A DNA stretch of 64,000 bases, from positions 3,100,001 through 3,164,000 of the forward strand of contig NZ_CP012264.1 in NCBI RefSeq assembly GCF_001277255.1, read 5' to 3'. Made by a program: the position numbers and the translations under genes. Below the pieces are notes generated by a model that saw nothing but the letters and a program-made list of their open reading frames with translations, made no database searches and was not told where the DNA came from. Each line of letters begins with the position of its first letter. Positions within the stretch are counted from its first letter, which is position 1. Shown piece after piece: positions 33,365 through 42,422 of this stretch. This stretch comes from Cronobacter condimenti 1330 (GTDB lineage Bacteria > Pseudomonadota > Gammaproteobacteria > Enterobacterales > Enterobacteriaceae).

Positions 33365-34229
33365 GATTTCCCTCCTGTTGCACGCGTTTTTCCTGATTAT
33401 TCAGGCGCCATTGCAACGCACTCTTTAAAAACAGGGTCAGAATCGCCATCAGCGTCAGCAGCGCGGCGGCGGTAAATGCGCCGACGGTATTGTAGTCCTG
33501 CTCCAGCAGTTCAATCTGCAAGGGCAGCGAGAGGGTCTCGCCGCGAATCGAGCCGGACACCACCGACACCGCGCCAAACTCGCCTATCGCACGGGCGTTG
33601 GTGAGCACCACGCCATACAGCAGCGCCCAACGAATATTCGGCAACGTCACGCGCCTGAACATCTGCCAGCCAGACGCGCCCAGCAAAATCGCCGCTTCAT
33701 CTTCATGGCTGCCCTGGCTTAGCATCACCGGCACCAGCTCTCGCACCACAAACGGACAGGTTACGAAGACCGTCACCAGGACCATGCCCGGCCAGGCGAA
33801 CATAATTTGTAAATTATTGGCGTCAAGCCAACTGCCGAGCGGCCCGTTCGAGCCGTAAAAGAGCAGATACACCAGCCCCGCCACCACAGGCGAAACCGCA
33901 AAAGGAATATCCAGCAGCGTCAGCAGCAACTGGCGACCCGGGAAGTTAAAACGCGTTACCAGCCAGGCAAGCAGCGTGCCGAACACGAGGTTAACCGGCA
34001 CGGTAATCAGCGCAATCAGCACCGTCAGCCAGATGGCGTGCAGCATGTCCGGGTTGGCGATGTTTTCAAGCACCGGCGCCAGCCCTTTGGAAAAGGCCTG
34101 CGCGAAGATGTAAATCATCGGCACGACCAGGATAAAGGCTGACAGCAGCATCCCGATGCCGATGAGCAACCATTTGCCCCAGTTAATACGCGCGCCCGCG
34201 CGTTCGGTTTGCGTCATCATTGTCATCAA
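33354..34229 (-). CDS. cysW: Sulfate/thiosulfate ABC transporter permease CysW
   Basis: CysW (291 aa) is one of two permease subunits; about six membrane helices are visible. The EAA loop reads EDEAAILLGASGWQMFRRVTLPNIRWALLYG, which contacts CysA. It overlaps cysT by four bases (ATGA) and cysA by 11, so translation is coupled through the operon. Confidence 0.97.
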   Translation of the reverse strand: MMTMMTQTERAGARINWGKWLLIGIGMLLSAFILVVPMIYIFAQAFSKGLAPVLENIANPDMLHAIWLTVLIALITVPVNLVFGTLLAWLVTRFNFPGRQLLLTLLDIPFAVSPVVAGLVYLLFYGSNGPLGSWLDANNLQIMFAWPGMVLVTVFVTCPFVVRELVPVMLSQGSHEDEAAILLGASGWQMFRRVTLPNIRWALLYGVVLTNARAIGEFGAVSVVSGSIRGETLSLPLQIELLEQDYNTVGAFTAAALLTLMAILTLFLKSALQWRLNNQEKRVQQEGNHEH

Positions 34230-35059
34230 TGTCCTACCACCCTGCGTCCAAAACGGCTTTGCAGCGTGTTAATGGCAAACAGCAGCAGCAGCGATGCGGC
34301 CAGAATCACCGAGGCAATAGCGCTCGCGGCCGGGTAGTCGAACTCCTGCAAACGAACAAAAATCATCAGCGAGGTGACTTCGGTTTTCCAGGCGATGTTA
34401 CCCGCGATGAAAATCACCGCGCCAAATTCGCCAAGGCTACGGGTAAACGACAGCGCCACGCCCGCCATCAGCGCAGGCGACAGCTCCGGCAGCACCACTT
34501 TACGAAAGCTTTGCAGGCGCGTGGCGCCGAGCGTTTCCGCCGCCTCTTCATATTCCGGGCCCAGTTCTTCAAGCACCGGCTGCACGGTTCGCACCACAAA
34601 AGGAATGCTGGTAAACGCCATTGCCAGCGCAATGCCAAGCCAGGTATACGTCACTTTGATATCGAACTTCGCCAGCCACTCGCCGTAAAAGCCGTTTACC
34701 GAAAAGAGGGAGGCGAGCGTCAGGCCCGCTACGGCGGTCGGCAGCGCGAACGGAAGATCCATCAGCGCATCCAGCAGCGTGCGGCCCGGAAAGCGATAGC
34801 GCGTTAAAATCCAGGCCATCAGCAGGCCAAAGACGCCGTTGAACAGCGATGCCACCGCCGCCGACAGCAGCGTCACTTTATATGCCGCCACCACCTGCGG
34901 GTTGGAAATCACTTCCCAGTATTGCGCGAGGCTCATCTGGGAAAGCTGCATCACCAGCGCGCTCAAGGGCAGCAACAGGATCAGGCAGACAAACAGCAGA
35001 CTGGTACCGAGGCTTAACGTAAACCCCGGTAATACGCGACGAGAAGAGACTGCAAACAT
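34226..35059 (-). CDS. cysT: Sulfate/thiosulfate ABC transporter permease CysT (CysU)
   Basis: CysT (277 aa) is the other permease; six helices are visible, and the EAA loop is EYEEAAETLGATRLQSFRKVVLPELSPALMAG. Its ATG overlaps the cysP stop as TAATG and its stop overlaps cysW as ATGA, showing tight coupling. Confidence 0.97.
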   Translation of the reverse strand: MFAVSSRRVLPGFTLSLGTSLLFVCLILLLPLSALVMQLSQMSLAQYWEVISNPQVVAAYKVTLLSAAVASLFNGVFGLLMAWILTRYRFPGRTLLDALMDLPFALPTAVAGLTLASLFSVNGFYGEWLAKFDIKVTYTWLGIALAMAFTSIPFVVRTVQPVLEELGPEYEEAAETLGATRLQSFRKVVLPELSPALMAGVALSFTRSLGEFGAVIFIAGNIAWKTEVTSLMIFVRLQEFDYPAASAIASVILAASLLLLFAINTLQSRFGRRVVGH

Positions 35060-36075
35060 TACTTACGCCCCGCCGCCACCAGCTTGTCGAACTCACCGCC
35101 GCTGGCGAAATGGGTTTTCATCACATCCGGCCATTTCCCGAAGGTGTCTTCCACGCGAAACAGCTCGGTCTGCGGGAATTTATCTTGCAGTGATGCCATC
35201 ACTTCCGGGTTGTTCACCCGATAGTAATAGCTGGTGATGATTTGCTGCGCCTGTGGGCTATAAAGCCACTTGAGATAGGCTTTGGCCGCTTTTTCCGTGC
35301 CGTTGGCCTTCACATTTTTATCGACCCAGGCGACCGGGAACTCCGCCAGGATATTCACCTTCGGCACAACCACTTCGTAACCTTCTTTGGCGTACTGGTT
35401 ACGGATGTTATTCACTTCCGACTCAAAGGTAATCAGGACATCGCCCAGGCCACGCTCCACAAACGTGGTCGTCGCACCGCGACCGCCGGTATCAAACACT
35501 TCGACGTTTTTCAGAAACTGAGTCATAAACTGCTGGGTTTTGGCTTTATCGCCACCGTCAGCTTTATCCGCAGCGCCCCATGCGGCGAGATAGGTGTAAC
35601 GCGCATTACCAGAGGTTTTCGGGTTCGGGAAAACCAGCTTCACATCCGGGCGTACCAGGTCGCGCCAGTCGTGGATGTTTTTCGGGTTCCCCTTGCGCAC
35701 CAGGAACGCCATCGTTGAGTAGAACGGCGAGCTGTTATTCGGCAGACGCGCCTGCCAGTCAGCCGGGATCAGATGGCCTTTGTCGTGCAGGATCTGAACG
35801 TCAGTTACCTGGTTATAAGTAACAACGTCCGCTTTTAAGCCCTGTAAAATCGCGAGTGCCTGCTTCGAGGAGCCCGCGTGAGACTGTTTGATCGTTAGCG
35901 CATCGCCGTTGTTATCCTTCGCCCATTGCTGTTCAAACGGCGGGTTCAGGGCAGCGAACAGCTCGCGCGAAACATCATAAGAGCTGTTAAGCAGTTCAGT
36001 CGCCTGCGCGGAACCCGCCATCAGCAGAGAAATCGCCAGCGCGCCCCATGCTTTTTTCACTGATTTCACGGCCAT
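35059..36075 (-). CDS. cysP: Thiosulfate-binding protein CysP
   Basis: CysP (338 aa) is the periplasmic thiosulfate-binding protein that delivers substrate to CysTW-A. A signal peptide covers about residues 1-25 (VKKAWGALAISLLMAGSAQA). Family segments include SYDVSRELFAALNPPFEQQW, HAGSSKQALAILQGLKADVV, NPKTSGNARYTYLAAWGA and FDTGGRGATTTFVERGLGDVLITFE. It is the first gene of the operon. The 159-bp upstream gap should hold the CysB-activated promoter; no exact CysB site was assigned. E. coli's ucpA-murQP genes that follow on this side are absent. Confidence 0.97.
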   Translation of the reverse strand: MAVKSVKKAWGALAISLLMAGSAQATELLNSSYDVSRELFAALNPPFEQQWAKDNNGDALTIKQSHAGSSKQALAILQGLKADVVTYNQVTDVQILHDKGHLIPADWQARLPNNSSPFYSTMAFLVRKGNPKNIHDWRDLVRPDVKLVFPNPKTSGNARYTYLAAWGAADKADGGDKAKTQQFMTQFLKNVEVFDTGGRGATTTFVERGLGDVLITFESEVNNIRNQYAKEGYEVVVPKVNILAEFPVAWVDKNVKANGTEKAAKAYLKWLYSPQAQQIITSYYYRVNNPEVMASLQDKFPQTELFRVEDTFGKWPDVMKTHFASGGEFDKLVAAGRK

Positions 36076-36234
36076 TTTGCACCTTATAAATGTGATAACG
36101 ATCGAGCCATCAGTGTATTTATACGGGTGGGAAAGCTATACCGCTTTTATATACCGTTTAGTGATTTGCAAGCGCAAAAGGATATAAGACGACAGGCGAA
36201 ACGGCGCGGCCTGCAAGGCCGCGCACGAAGGGGA

Positions 36235-37137
36235 TCAGAGAGTAAGCAGGCGGGTCAGCGACGGGGCAAAATAGTAGCCGCCCGTCACCGGACGCGTGAA
36301 GCGCAGCATGGCGTCGCGCTTGCCGTCAGTATCGCCAAACATGCTCAGCAGTTGCTGTTCAATGTTATACAGGCGCGCGCAGTAGGCGCAGAAATAAAGG
36401 CCGTGAACGCCGCTTGCGGTGCCGTATGGCAAACTCTGGCGCACAATCTTCAGCCCTTTGCCGTCTTCTTTCAAATCGACGCGTGAGAGGTGCGACGTCA
36501 CCGGACGCGCATCGCCGTCAATCTCTTCGTTGGCGGCTTTGGTGCGGCCAATCATCATCTCTTGATCCGGCACGCTCATGCGGTTGAGCTGTTTGAGGTT
36601 ATGCTCCCAGCGCTGTACGAAGACGTAGCTGCCGCCCGCGTCGATACCGTCCTGGATAACCGCTACCTCGCGACGCTTCTCTTCACCCGCCGGGTTTTCG
36701 GTGCCGTCCACAAAACCGCTGAGATCGCGATCTTCCACCCAGCGGAAGCCGTGAGTCTCTTCCTCAATTTTCAGCGCGGGGCCGAAGGCCTCAAGCGCTG
36801 CCTGGGCGACAGAGAAATTAACATCGTGGCGAAGTGAAAGAATGTGGATTAACACGTCGTGCTGCGTGGCAGGCGCCAGGCCTTTACCCAGCGGCGTGAA
36901 GCTTTTCAGCTCAGATGCGCTGTCATCACCTGCCAGCGCACGCCACAGCGAATGCCCGAACGCCACAACCACGCCCAGATTCGCCTCAGGAAACTGCACC
37001 TGAAACGTCGCCACTTTATCGGCGAAAATTTTGCTCGCCGCGCGCAGCGCATCACGTTCGCTTTCATCAACGCTCGCTTCCAGCCAGATAGCAGCGCGAC
37101 AATGCTCCGGCAAAATACCGCTTTGAACCACAGACAT
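36235..37137 (-). CDS. yfeX: Dye-decolorizing heme peroxidase YfeX
   Basis: YfeX (300 aa) is a cytoplasmic DyP-type heme peroxidase. The family motif GFVDGTENPAG (catalytic Asp, about residues 140-150) and the distal Arg in SYVFVQRWEHNLKQLNRM are present, and the proximal heme histidine lies in GTASGVHGLYFCAY. It oxidises porphyrinogens and other substrates with peroxide; earlier claims of dechelatase activity are disputed. The ATG at 37137 follows AGGAGG. A GTG codon just before it is not needed. Confidence 0.95.
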   Translation of the reverse strand: MSVVQSGILPEHCRAAIWLEASVDESERDALRAASKIFADKVATFQVQFPEANLGVVVAFGHSLWRALAGDDSASELKSFTPLGKGLAPATQHDVLIHILSLRHDVNFSVAQAALEAFGPALKIEEETHGFRWVEDRDLSGFVDGTENPAGEEKRREVAVIQDGIDAGGSYVFVQRWEHNLKQLNRMSVPDQEMMIGRTKAANEEIDGDARPVTSHLSRVDLKEDGKGLKIVRQSLPYGTASGVHGLYFCAYCARLYNIEQQLLSMFGDTDGKRDAMLRFTRPVTGGYYFAPSLTRLLTL

Positions 37138-37227
37138 CACTCCTCCTGATAAACCGTTGCCACCGGGGTGACAAAATCGGGCGTATTGTACCCGATTTAT
37201 CGGCTCAGGCGTTGCGTTTACGCAAGG

Positions 37228-37815
37228 CTATCCGCGGTGCCAGACAATCTTTTTCAGCGTCCAGCCTTTGAGCGTATCGTCTGGCGGCATCAGCTCCTGC
37301 GGGCCGCGCCAGTCGCCGCTAAACACATAGCGGATATGCTCGCTGCCGGGTGCCTGACACTCAACGGCGGCCTCATCCGACGCGCCTGCTTTCTGGCACG
37401 CGCCCTGAGCTTTTTTGAAGAGATCGCCAAACGGCGTGCCAATCTCCACACCGCTGTCGGTTGCAATCGCTTTATCCAGCACCTCGATGCGGCTCACTTT
37501 GCCGTTTTCGCCATTTACCACCAGCGCCAGTTGGTTCTCTTTCATCGCCTCGAAATAGCGAACAATCGTGCCGCCGCTGGCTCGCATCCCGCTGCGCAGC
37601 CGGTAGTCATCACCCAGCGCCTCATGCAGCGCGGCTTCTTCAAGCGGCGTGTCGGCGGTGATATCGCCAACGCCTTTTTCCGTCACTTCAAGCGAGGAGC
37701 CCCACCAGTCAAACCAGTGCCACGGGGCCGCCGCCGACCAGTTCACACTGGAGAGCGTTGAGCATCCGCCCAGTAATAACGACGTCCCACACAGCAGCAG
37801 AGGCAATTTCTTCAT
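37228..37815 (-). CDS. yfeY: Lipoprotein YfeY (DUF1131)
   Basis: YfeY (195 aa) is an outer-membrane-class lipoprotein with signal peptide and lipobox LLLGGC (Cys about residue 18), after MKKLPLLLCGTS. The mature domain is DUF1131: GVGDITADTPLEEAALHEALG, GTIVRYFEAMKENQLALVV and SGDWRGPQELMPPDDTLKGWTLKKIVW. In E. coli the gene belongs to the sigma-E envelope-stress regulon; no sigma-E promoter was assigned here. It sits between yfeX and yfeZ with 90- and 62-bp gaps. Confidence 0.93.
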   Translation of the reverse strand: MKKLPLLLCGTSLLLGGCSTLSSVNWSAAAPWHWFDWWGSSLEVTEKGVGDITADTPLEEAALHEALGDDYRLRSGMRASGGTIVRYFEAMKENQLALVVNGENGKVSRIEVLDKAIATDSGVEIGTPFGDLFKKAQGACQKAGASDEAAVECQAPGSEHIRYVFSGDWRGPQELMPPDDTLKGWTLKKIVWHRG

Positions 37816-37877
37816 AACGGTTCCTTTAATCAGTCGACAACGTCTCGTTGGAGCGCAAAGACGGCAAAAAGTGCCGT

Positions 37878-38312
37878 TCAGGGCTGCGGCGTTTCAAAAC
37901 AGGCGGCCAGGCGGCGATGCGAAATCAGCAGCCACAATGCCCAGGCGTCCAGCACCAACAGGGCCAGCGCTATCCCCCCGGCCGTATCGCGCCAGAGCAA
38001 CAACGCCTGGGACACCAGCATCAGCGCCTGGGTCAGCATCAGGACATAGCGAGCGGCCCGCCACAGCCGCGGAAAGCCGTGCCGCCGCCCGCTTAATAAA
38101 AACGTCAGCATCGCGGGCGTGCCTGCCGCAAGGCCCATCCAGAAGCTCTGCCGGTCAGGATAAAACAGTCCCAGTAACGCCTCGCCCTGCCCACGCGATG
38201 CGCCTGCCAGCACGAACAACGCCCAGGTACGCGCCTGTAACAACAGCACCGCCCAGAAGAGCGCCGGGAGCTTCAGCCAGCCCTGGTTATCATAATCAGA
38301 AGGTAAAAACAT
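37878..38312 (-). CDS. yfeZ: Inner-membrane protein YfeZ
   Basis: YfeZ (144 aa) has four or so hydrophobic segments and no other motif. It matches E. coli YfeZ in opening (MFLPSDYDNQGWLKLPALFW) and in AGASRGQGEALLGLFYPD and LLSGRRHGFPRLW. Function is unknown. It is transcribed with yfeY and diverges from the YgiW-like gene. Confidence 0.9.
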   Translation of the reverse strand: MFLPSDYDNQGWLKLPALFWAVLLLQARTWALFVLAGASRGQGEALLGLFYPDRQSFWMGLAAGTPAMLTFLLSGRRHGFPRLWRAARYVLMLTQALMLVSQALLLWRDTAGGIALALLVLDAWALWLLISHRRLAACFETPQP

Positions 38313-38411
38313 GTATAAATCCTGGACTACGCCCGCATCGGGTCCAGAATTATGTCACTGTCTGACAAGGCGAAGAAAGGTCTTCGTCGTGCATAACCCA
38401 AGGAGATGGAA

Positions 38412-38810
38412 ATGAAAAAACAGCTTATCGCCCTGTGTGTCGCCGCCTCAGCATTCACCGCTGTGCCCGTGATGGCGCAGGAAGGCGGTTTCTCAGGCCC
38501 GGATAACAGCGCCAGCGCGACTGCCGCTAAAGGCGGTTTTCAGGGGCCGGATGCTGCCAGCACGACCGTTAGCGAAGCGAAAAACCTGCGCGACGACGCG
38601 TGGGTGGTGCTGGAAGGCAACATTGTCCGCAAAATGGGTAAAGAGCTTTATGAATTCCGCGATGCCAGCGGCAGCGTGAATGTCGATATCGACGACCACG
38701 TCTGGAACGGCGTCACCGTCACGCCGAAAGATAAAGTGCGCCTTGAGGGCGAAGTGGATAAAGACTGGAACTCCGTTGAGATCGACGTGAAGAAAATCAC
38801 CAAAAGCTAA
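38412..38810 (+). CDS. YgiW/YdeI-family periplasmic OB-fold protein
   Basis: This 132-aa exported stress-tolerance protein resembles E. coli YgiW. The signal peptide covers about residues 1-21 (MKKQLIALCVAASAFTAVPVMA). Two copies of a G-GF-GPD motif follow (EGGFSGPD and KGGFQGPD), then the OB-fold with LRDDAWVVLEGNIVRKMGKELYEFRDASGSVNVDID and VTPKDKVRLEGEVDKDWNSVEIDVKKI. The start at 38412 has AAGGAG 6 bases upstream; the ATG at 38406 abuts the site. Members of the family aid resistance to cationic peptides, cadmium and peroxide. Confidence 0.88.
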   Translation: MKKQLIALCVAASAFTAVPVMAQEGGFSGPDNSASATAAKGGFQGPDAASTTVSEAKNLRDDAWVVLEGNIVRKMGKELYEFRDASGSVNVDIDDHVWNGVTVTPKDKVRLEGEVDKDWNSVEIDVKKITKS

Positions 38811-38846
38811 TGCCAGGCTCACCCGGCTGCGGCCGGGTGACTCGTA

Positions 38847-39272
38847 TCAGTATTCCTGATCCTCGATAAGCCGTTTGCCAAGACTAATCACATCCTGATG
38901 TTCATAGCCAAGCCGTTCATACATGCCGAGCACCACATCGTTTTCTTCCCGGATCTGGATATTGATTTTCGGGCAGCCGCGCGCAATGAGCTTCTTCTCC
39001 AGCCGGTTAAGCAGCGCATTCGCAATACCGCGCCCGCGAAACTCCGGGTGAACACCGAGGTAGTACGCCGAGCCGCGATGGCCGTCATAGCCGCCCATCA
39101 CAGAGCCGACGATTTCGCCGCTGACTTCCGCTACCAGGAAAAGATCCGGGTCATGGTTGAGTTTACGTTCGATATCCATCTCAGGATCGTTCCACGAACG
39201 CAGCAGATCGCAGCGCTCCCACAGGGTGATGACTTCTTCAAAGTCTGCCTGGCGAAAAACGCGTATCTCCAT
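38847..39272 (-). CDS. ypeA: GNAT acetyltransferase YpeA
   Basis: YpeA (141 aa) is a cytoplasmic GNAT-fold acetyltransferase, almost the same as E. coli YpeA. The acetyl-CoA motif is YYLGVHPEFRGRGIANALLNRLEKKLIARGCPKINIQI (about residues 70-107). The start MEIRVFRQADFEEVI at 39272 matches the family; an ATG four codons earlier is possible. The substrate is unknown, and other members acetylate proteins or aminoglycosides. Confidence 0.93.
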   Translation of the reverse strand: MEIRVFRQADFEEVITLWERCDLLRSWNDPEMDIERKLNHDPDLFLVAEVSGEIVGSVMGGYDGHRGSAYYLGVHPEFRGRGIANALLNRLEKKLIARGCPKINIQIREENDVVLGMYERLGYEHQDVISLGKRLIEDQEY

Positions 39273-39486
39273 GGTATTCCCCATCTTTTATGGCATAAAA
39301 AACGAGATTATGGCGCTATCGGCCTCAATAGCCAATATGTCCGGCAAAAGTTCACTGAAAATGGCATACTGCCAACTCATCACGCCCTGAAATGAATCGT
39401 AAAACTTTTGTTGCGACAGGGTGTCGTTCCACCCCGTTACGCCAGGTTATAACACTCCAGGACAGTAAAATCAGAAGTCAGGACGC

Positions 39487-40362
39487 ATGAGCACTTTCAA
39501 ACCATTAAAAAAACTCACCTCGCGCCGTCAGCTGCTACGCACCGGTCTCGCTGCACTCGCGCTGACCACGTTAAAACCGGCACTGGCGAAAGAAGAGAGC
39601 CCTGCGCTCAACACGCGTAACAGCCATAGCAAACCGAAGGCGAAAAAAGCAGGCGCGCGCCGCCTTGTGATGCTCGATCCGGGCCACGGCGGCATTGATA
39701 CCGGCGCTATTGGTCATAACGGCTCCCGGGAAAAGCACGTGGTGCTGGCGATTGCCAAAAACGTGCGCGCCATCCTTCGTAACCACGGCATCGACGCCAA
39801 ACTGACCCGTAACAACGACACATTCATCCCGCTCTACGATCGCGTAGAAATCGCGCATAAACACGGCGCGGATTTGTTTATGTCGATCCACGCCGACGGC
39901 TTCACCAGCCCAAGCGCCGCGGGTGCGTCGGTCTTTGCGCTCTCTAACCGCGGCGCCAGTAGCGCCATGGCAAAGTATCTCTCCGATCGCGAAAACGCCG
40001 CCGACGACGTGGCGGGCAGCAGCGTGAAGAATAAAGATCATTATCTCCAGCAGGTACTGTTTGACCTGGTACAGACCGACACCATTAAAAACAGCCTGAC
40101 GCTCGGCTCGCATATCCTGCGCCAGATAAAACCGGTGCATCATCTGCACAGCCGCAACACCGAGCAGGCGGCGTTCGTGGTGTTGAAATCACCGTCGATC
40201 CCGTCCGTGCTGGTAGAAACCTCCTTCATCACCAACCCGCAGGAAGAAAAACTGCTCGGCACCGCCGCCTTCCGTCAGAAGATAGCGACGGCCATCGCCA
40301 ACGGGGTGATAAGCTATTTCAACTGGTTCGATAACCATAAAGCCCACTCGAAACGAGGCTAA
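39487..40362 (+). CDS. amiA: N-acetylmuramoyl-L-alanine amidase AmiA
   Basis: AmiA (291 aa) is a periplasmic zinc amidase that splits septal peptidoglycan. A Tat signal is visible: SRRQLLRTGLAALALTTLKPALA (about residues 12-34). The amidase_3 domain follows: MLDPGHGGIDTGAIG (Zn His), SREKHVVLAIAKNV, LFMSIHADGFT (Zn His) and VLVETSFITNPQEE (catalytic Glu). It is followed after two bases by hemF, so both are one operon. Confidence 0.96.
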   Translation: MSTFKPLKKLTSRRQLLRTGLAALALTTLKPALAKEESPALNTRNSHSKPKAKKAGARRLVMLDPGHGGIDTGAIGHNGSREKHVVLAIAKNVRAILRNHGIDAKLTRNNDTFIPLYDRVEIAHKHGADLFMSIHADGFTSPSAAGASVFALSNRGASSAMAKYLSDRENAADDVAGSSVKNKDHYLQQVLFDLVQTDTIKNSLTLGSHILRQIKPVHHLHSRNTEQAAFVVLKSPSIPSVLVETSFITNPQEEKLLGTAAFRQKIATAIANGVISYFNWFDNHKAHSKRG

Positions 40363-40364
40363 CG

Positions 40365-41264
40365 ATGGCACCGGATATTCAGCGCGTAAAAACCTTCCTG
40401 CTCGATTTACAGGACCGCATCTGCCAGCAGCTGGCCGCGGTTGATGGCGACAGCTTCGTCGAAGACGCCTGGCAGCGCGAGGGCGGCGGCGGGCGCAGCC
40501 GCGTGCTGCGCGATGGCGTCGTTTTTGAGCAGGCAGGCGTCAACTTCTCTCACGTGCATGGCGACGCGATGCCCGCATCCGCCACCGCGCATCGCCCGGA
40601 ACTGGCGGGCCGCAGCTTCGAAGCGATGGGCGTTTCGCTGGTGGTGCATCCACGCAACCCCTACGTGCCGACAAGCCACGCTAACGTGCGCTTTTTCATC
40701 GCCGAAAAACCGGGCACCGATCCGGTCTGGTGGTTTGGCGGCGGGTTCGATTTAACGCCGTTTTACGGTTTTGAAGACGACGCCGCGCACTGGCACCGCA
40801 CCGCGCGCGATCTTTGCCAGCCGTTCGGCGAGGATGTCTATCCACGTTATAAAAAATGGTGCGACGACTACTTCTATCTGAAGCATCGCCAGGAGGCGCG
40901 CGGCATCGGCGGGTTGTTCTTTGACGATCTCAACACGCCCGATTTCGACACCTGCTTTGGGTTTATACAGGCCGTCGGCAACGGCTATCTCGACGCTTAT
41001 CTGCCCATCGTGGAGCGTCGCAAAGCGCAGCCCTGGGGCGAGCGCGAGCGCGAGTTTCAGCTCTACCGCCGTGGACGTTACGTGGAGTTCAATCTGGTCT
41101 GGGACCGCGGCACGCTGTTCGGGCTGCAAACCGGCGGACGCACCGAATCGATTCTGATGTCGATGCCGCCGCTGGTGCGCTGGGAATATGGCTACCAGCC
41201 GGAAGAGAACAGCCCGGAGGCAGCGCTGTATCGCGATTTCCTGCCTGTGCGTGACTGGGTGTAA
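40365..41264 (+). CDS. hemF: Aerobic coproporphyrinogen III oxidase
   Basis: HemF (299 aa; E. coli 299) oxidatively decarboxylates coproporphyrinogen III to protoporphyrinogen IX in the cytoplasm, using oxygen. Typical segments are GVNFSHVHGDAMP, SLVVHPRNPYVPTSHANVRFF, WWFGGGFDLTPFYGFEDDAAHWH and KKWCDDYFYLKHRQEARGIGGLFFDD. A strong terminator follows. Confidence 0.98.
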   Translation: MAPDIQRVKTFLLDLQDRICQQLAAVDGDSFVEDAWQREGGGGRSRVLRDGVVFEQAGVNFSHVHGDAMPASATAHRPELAGRSFEAMGVSLVVHPRNPYVPTSHANVRFFIAEKPGTDPVWWFGGGFDLTPFYGFEDDAAHWHRTARDLCQPFGEDVYPRYKKWCDDYFYLKHRQEARGIGGLFFDDLNTPDFDTCFGFIQAVGNGYLDAYLPIVERRKAQPWGEREREFQLYRRGRYVEFNLVWDRGTLFGLQTGGRTESILMSMPPLVRWEYGYQPEENSPEAALYRDFLPVRDWV

Positions 41265-41270
41265 GCCATC

Positions 41271-41299
41271 AGCGTCCGCCTCTCGCGGACGCTGTTTTT
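41271..41299 (+). terminator. hemF terminator
   Basis: AGCGTCCGC and GCGGACGCT flank a CTCTC loop, followed by T. It overlaps the end of convergent mtnA. Confidence 0.88.
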
Positions 41300-42317
41300 A
41301 CCGGGCGAAACGTCCGTTCGCCACATCCTGTGGAGTCACCACGCCGCTATCCAGCACCCAGCCGCTAATCAGCGCAGCGGGCGTCACGTCAAACGCCGGA
41401 TTATAAACTCGTGCGTCTTGCGGCGCCCACTGCACCGCGCCGAAACTGCCTGCCACACCTGTCACTTCCGCCGCCGCTCGCTGCTCAATGGGAATGGCGG
41501 CGCCGTTCGGGCAATCCGGGTCGAGCGTGGTTTGCGGCGCCGCCACGTAAAACGGTACGTGGTGATAGTTCGCCAGTACCGCCAGCGAATACGTCCCGAT
41601 TTTATTCGCCACATCGCCGTTGGCGGCTATTCTGTCCGCACCCACCCAGACGGCATCCACCAGGCCTTGCGCCATCAGGCTTGCCGCCATCGAATCGGTG
41701 ATAAGCTGATACGGCACACCCCGTTCGCCCAGCTCCCAGGCAGTTAAGCGCCCGCCCTGCAACAAAGGACGCGTCTCATCCACCCAGACGTTCACCACCT
41801 TGCCCTCTTCATGGGCGCGCGCAATAACGCCAAGCGCGGTGCCAACGCCCGCCGTCGCAAGCCCGCCGGTGTTGCAGTGTGTCAGCAGGCGGCTGCCGGG
41901 CTTAACCAGTCCGCTGCCGGCGCGCGCGATGCGCTCGCACAACTCGCGGTCTTCCTGCACCAGCGCCAACGCCTGCGCGTCGAGCGCCGCCACATAATCC
42001 TCTTGCGCCAGCGCCTGTTTCATCTGATCTAAGTTATTCATCAGATTCACCGCCGTAGGCCGCGCCGCGCGCAGGGTCTCCAGTGCTTCAGCGAGCGCGT
42101 CGCGCGTCATGCCCTGCCCGGCAAGCAACGCCAGCAACAGGCTGGCAGAAAGCCCAATCAGCGGCGCGCCGCGCACCCGTAAAGCGTGAATATGGGCGAC
42201 CAGCGCCTCGGTGGTATCGGCGGGCAGCCAGTTTTTCTGCTGCGGCAGCGCCTGTTGGTCGAGGATCCAGAGCGTGTTATCGGCCACCCGCAGGCTGGTT
42301 GTCTGTAGTGTCTGCAT
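41298..42317 (-). CDS. mtnA: Methylthioribose-1-phosphate isomerase
   Basis: MtnA (339 aa) converts 5-methylthioribose-1-phosphate to methylthioribulose-1-phosphate in methionine salvage. It belongs to the eIF2B-like family: VRGAPLIGLSASLLLALL near residue 50, LTHCNTGGLATAGVGTALGVI with the active-site Cys, WVDETRPLLQGGRLTAWEL, and VGADRIAANGDVANKIGTYSLAVLA with the catalytic Asp. It diverges from mtnK; MetJ boxes lie between them. The other salvage genes (mtnB, mtnC, mtnD, mtnE) are not in the window. Confidence 0.96.
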   Translation of the reverse strand: MQTLQTTSLRVADNTLWILDQQALPQQKNWLPADTTEALVAHIHALRVRGAPLIGLSASLLLALLAGQGMTRDALAEALETLRAARPTAVNLMNNLDQMKQALAQEDYVAALDAQALALVQEDRELCERIARAGSGLVKPGSRLLTHCNTGGLATAGVGTALGVIARAHEEGKVVNVWVDETRPLLQGGRLTAWELGERGVPYQLITDSMAASLMAQGLVDAVWVGADRIAANGDVANKIGTYSLAVLANYHHVPFYVAAPQTTLDPDCPNGAAIPIEQRAAAEVTGVAGSFGAVQWAPQDARVYNPAFDVTPAALISGWVLDSGVVTPQDVANGRFAR

Positions 42318-42368
42318 GCGTTAAATCCCTGTTGCGTTATTGTGTTCTATTGTGTCAGGATGAAATCC

Positions 42369-42392
42369 AGATGTATAGACGTCTGAACGGCT
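42369..42392. promoter_or_regulatory. MetJ operator between mtnA and mtnK
   Basis: Three tandem 8-bp units are visible: AGATGTAT (6/8 to the MetJ consensus AGACGTCT), AGACGTCT (8/8) and GAACGGCT (5/8). MetJ dimers bind tandem 8-bp boxes cooperatively, with S-adenosylmethionine as co-repressor. The site lies in the 105-bp divergent region and can control both genes. Confidence 0.85.
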
Positions 42393-42422
42393 CAATAACC
42401 AGATTGAATGAGGATCTCAGCA

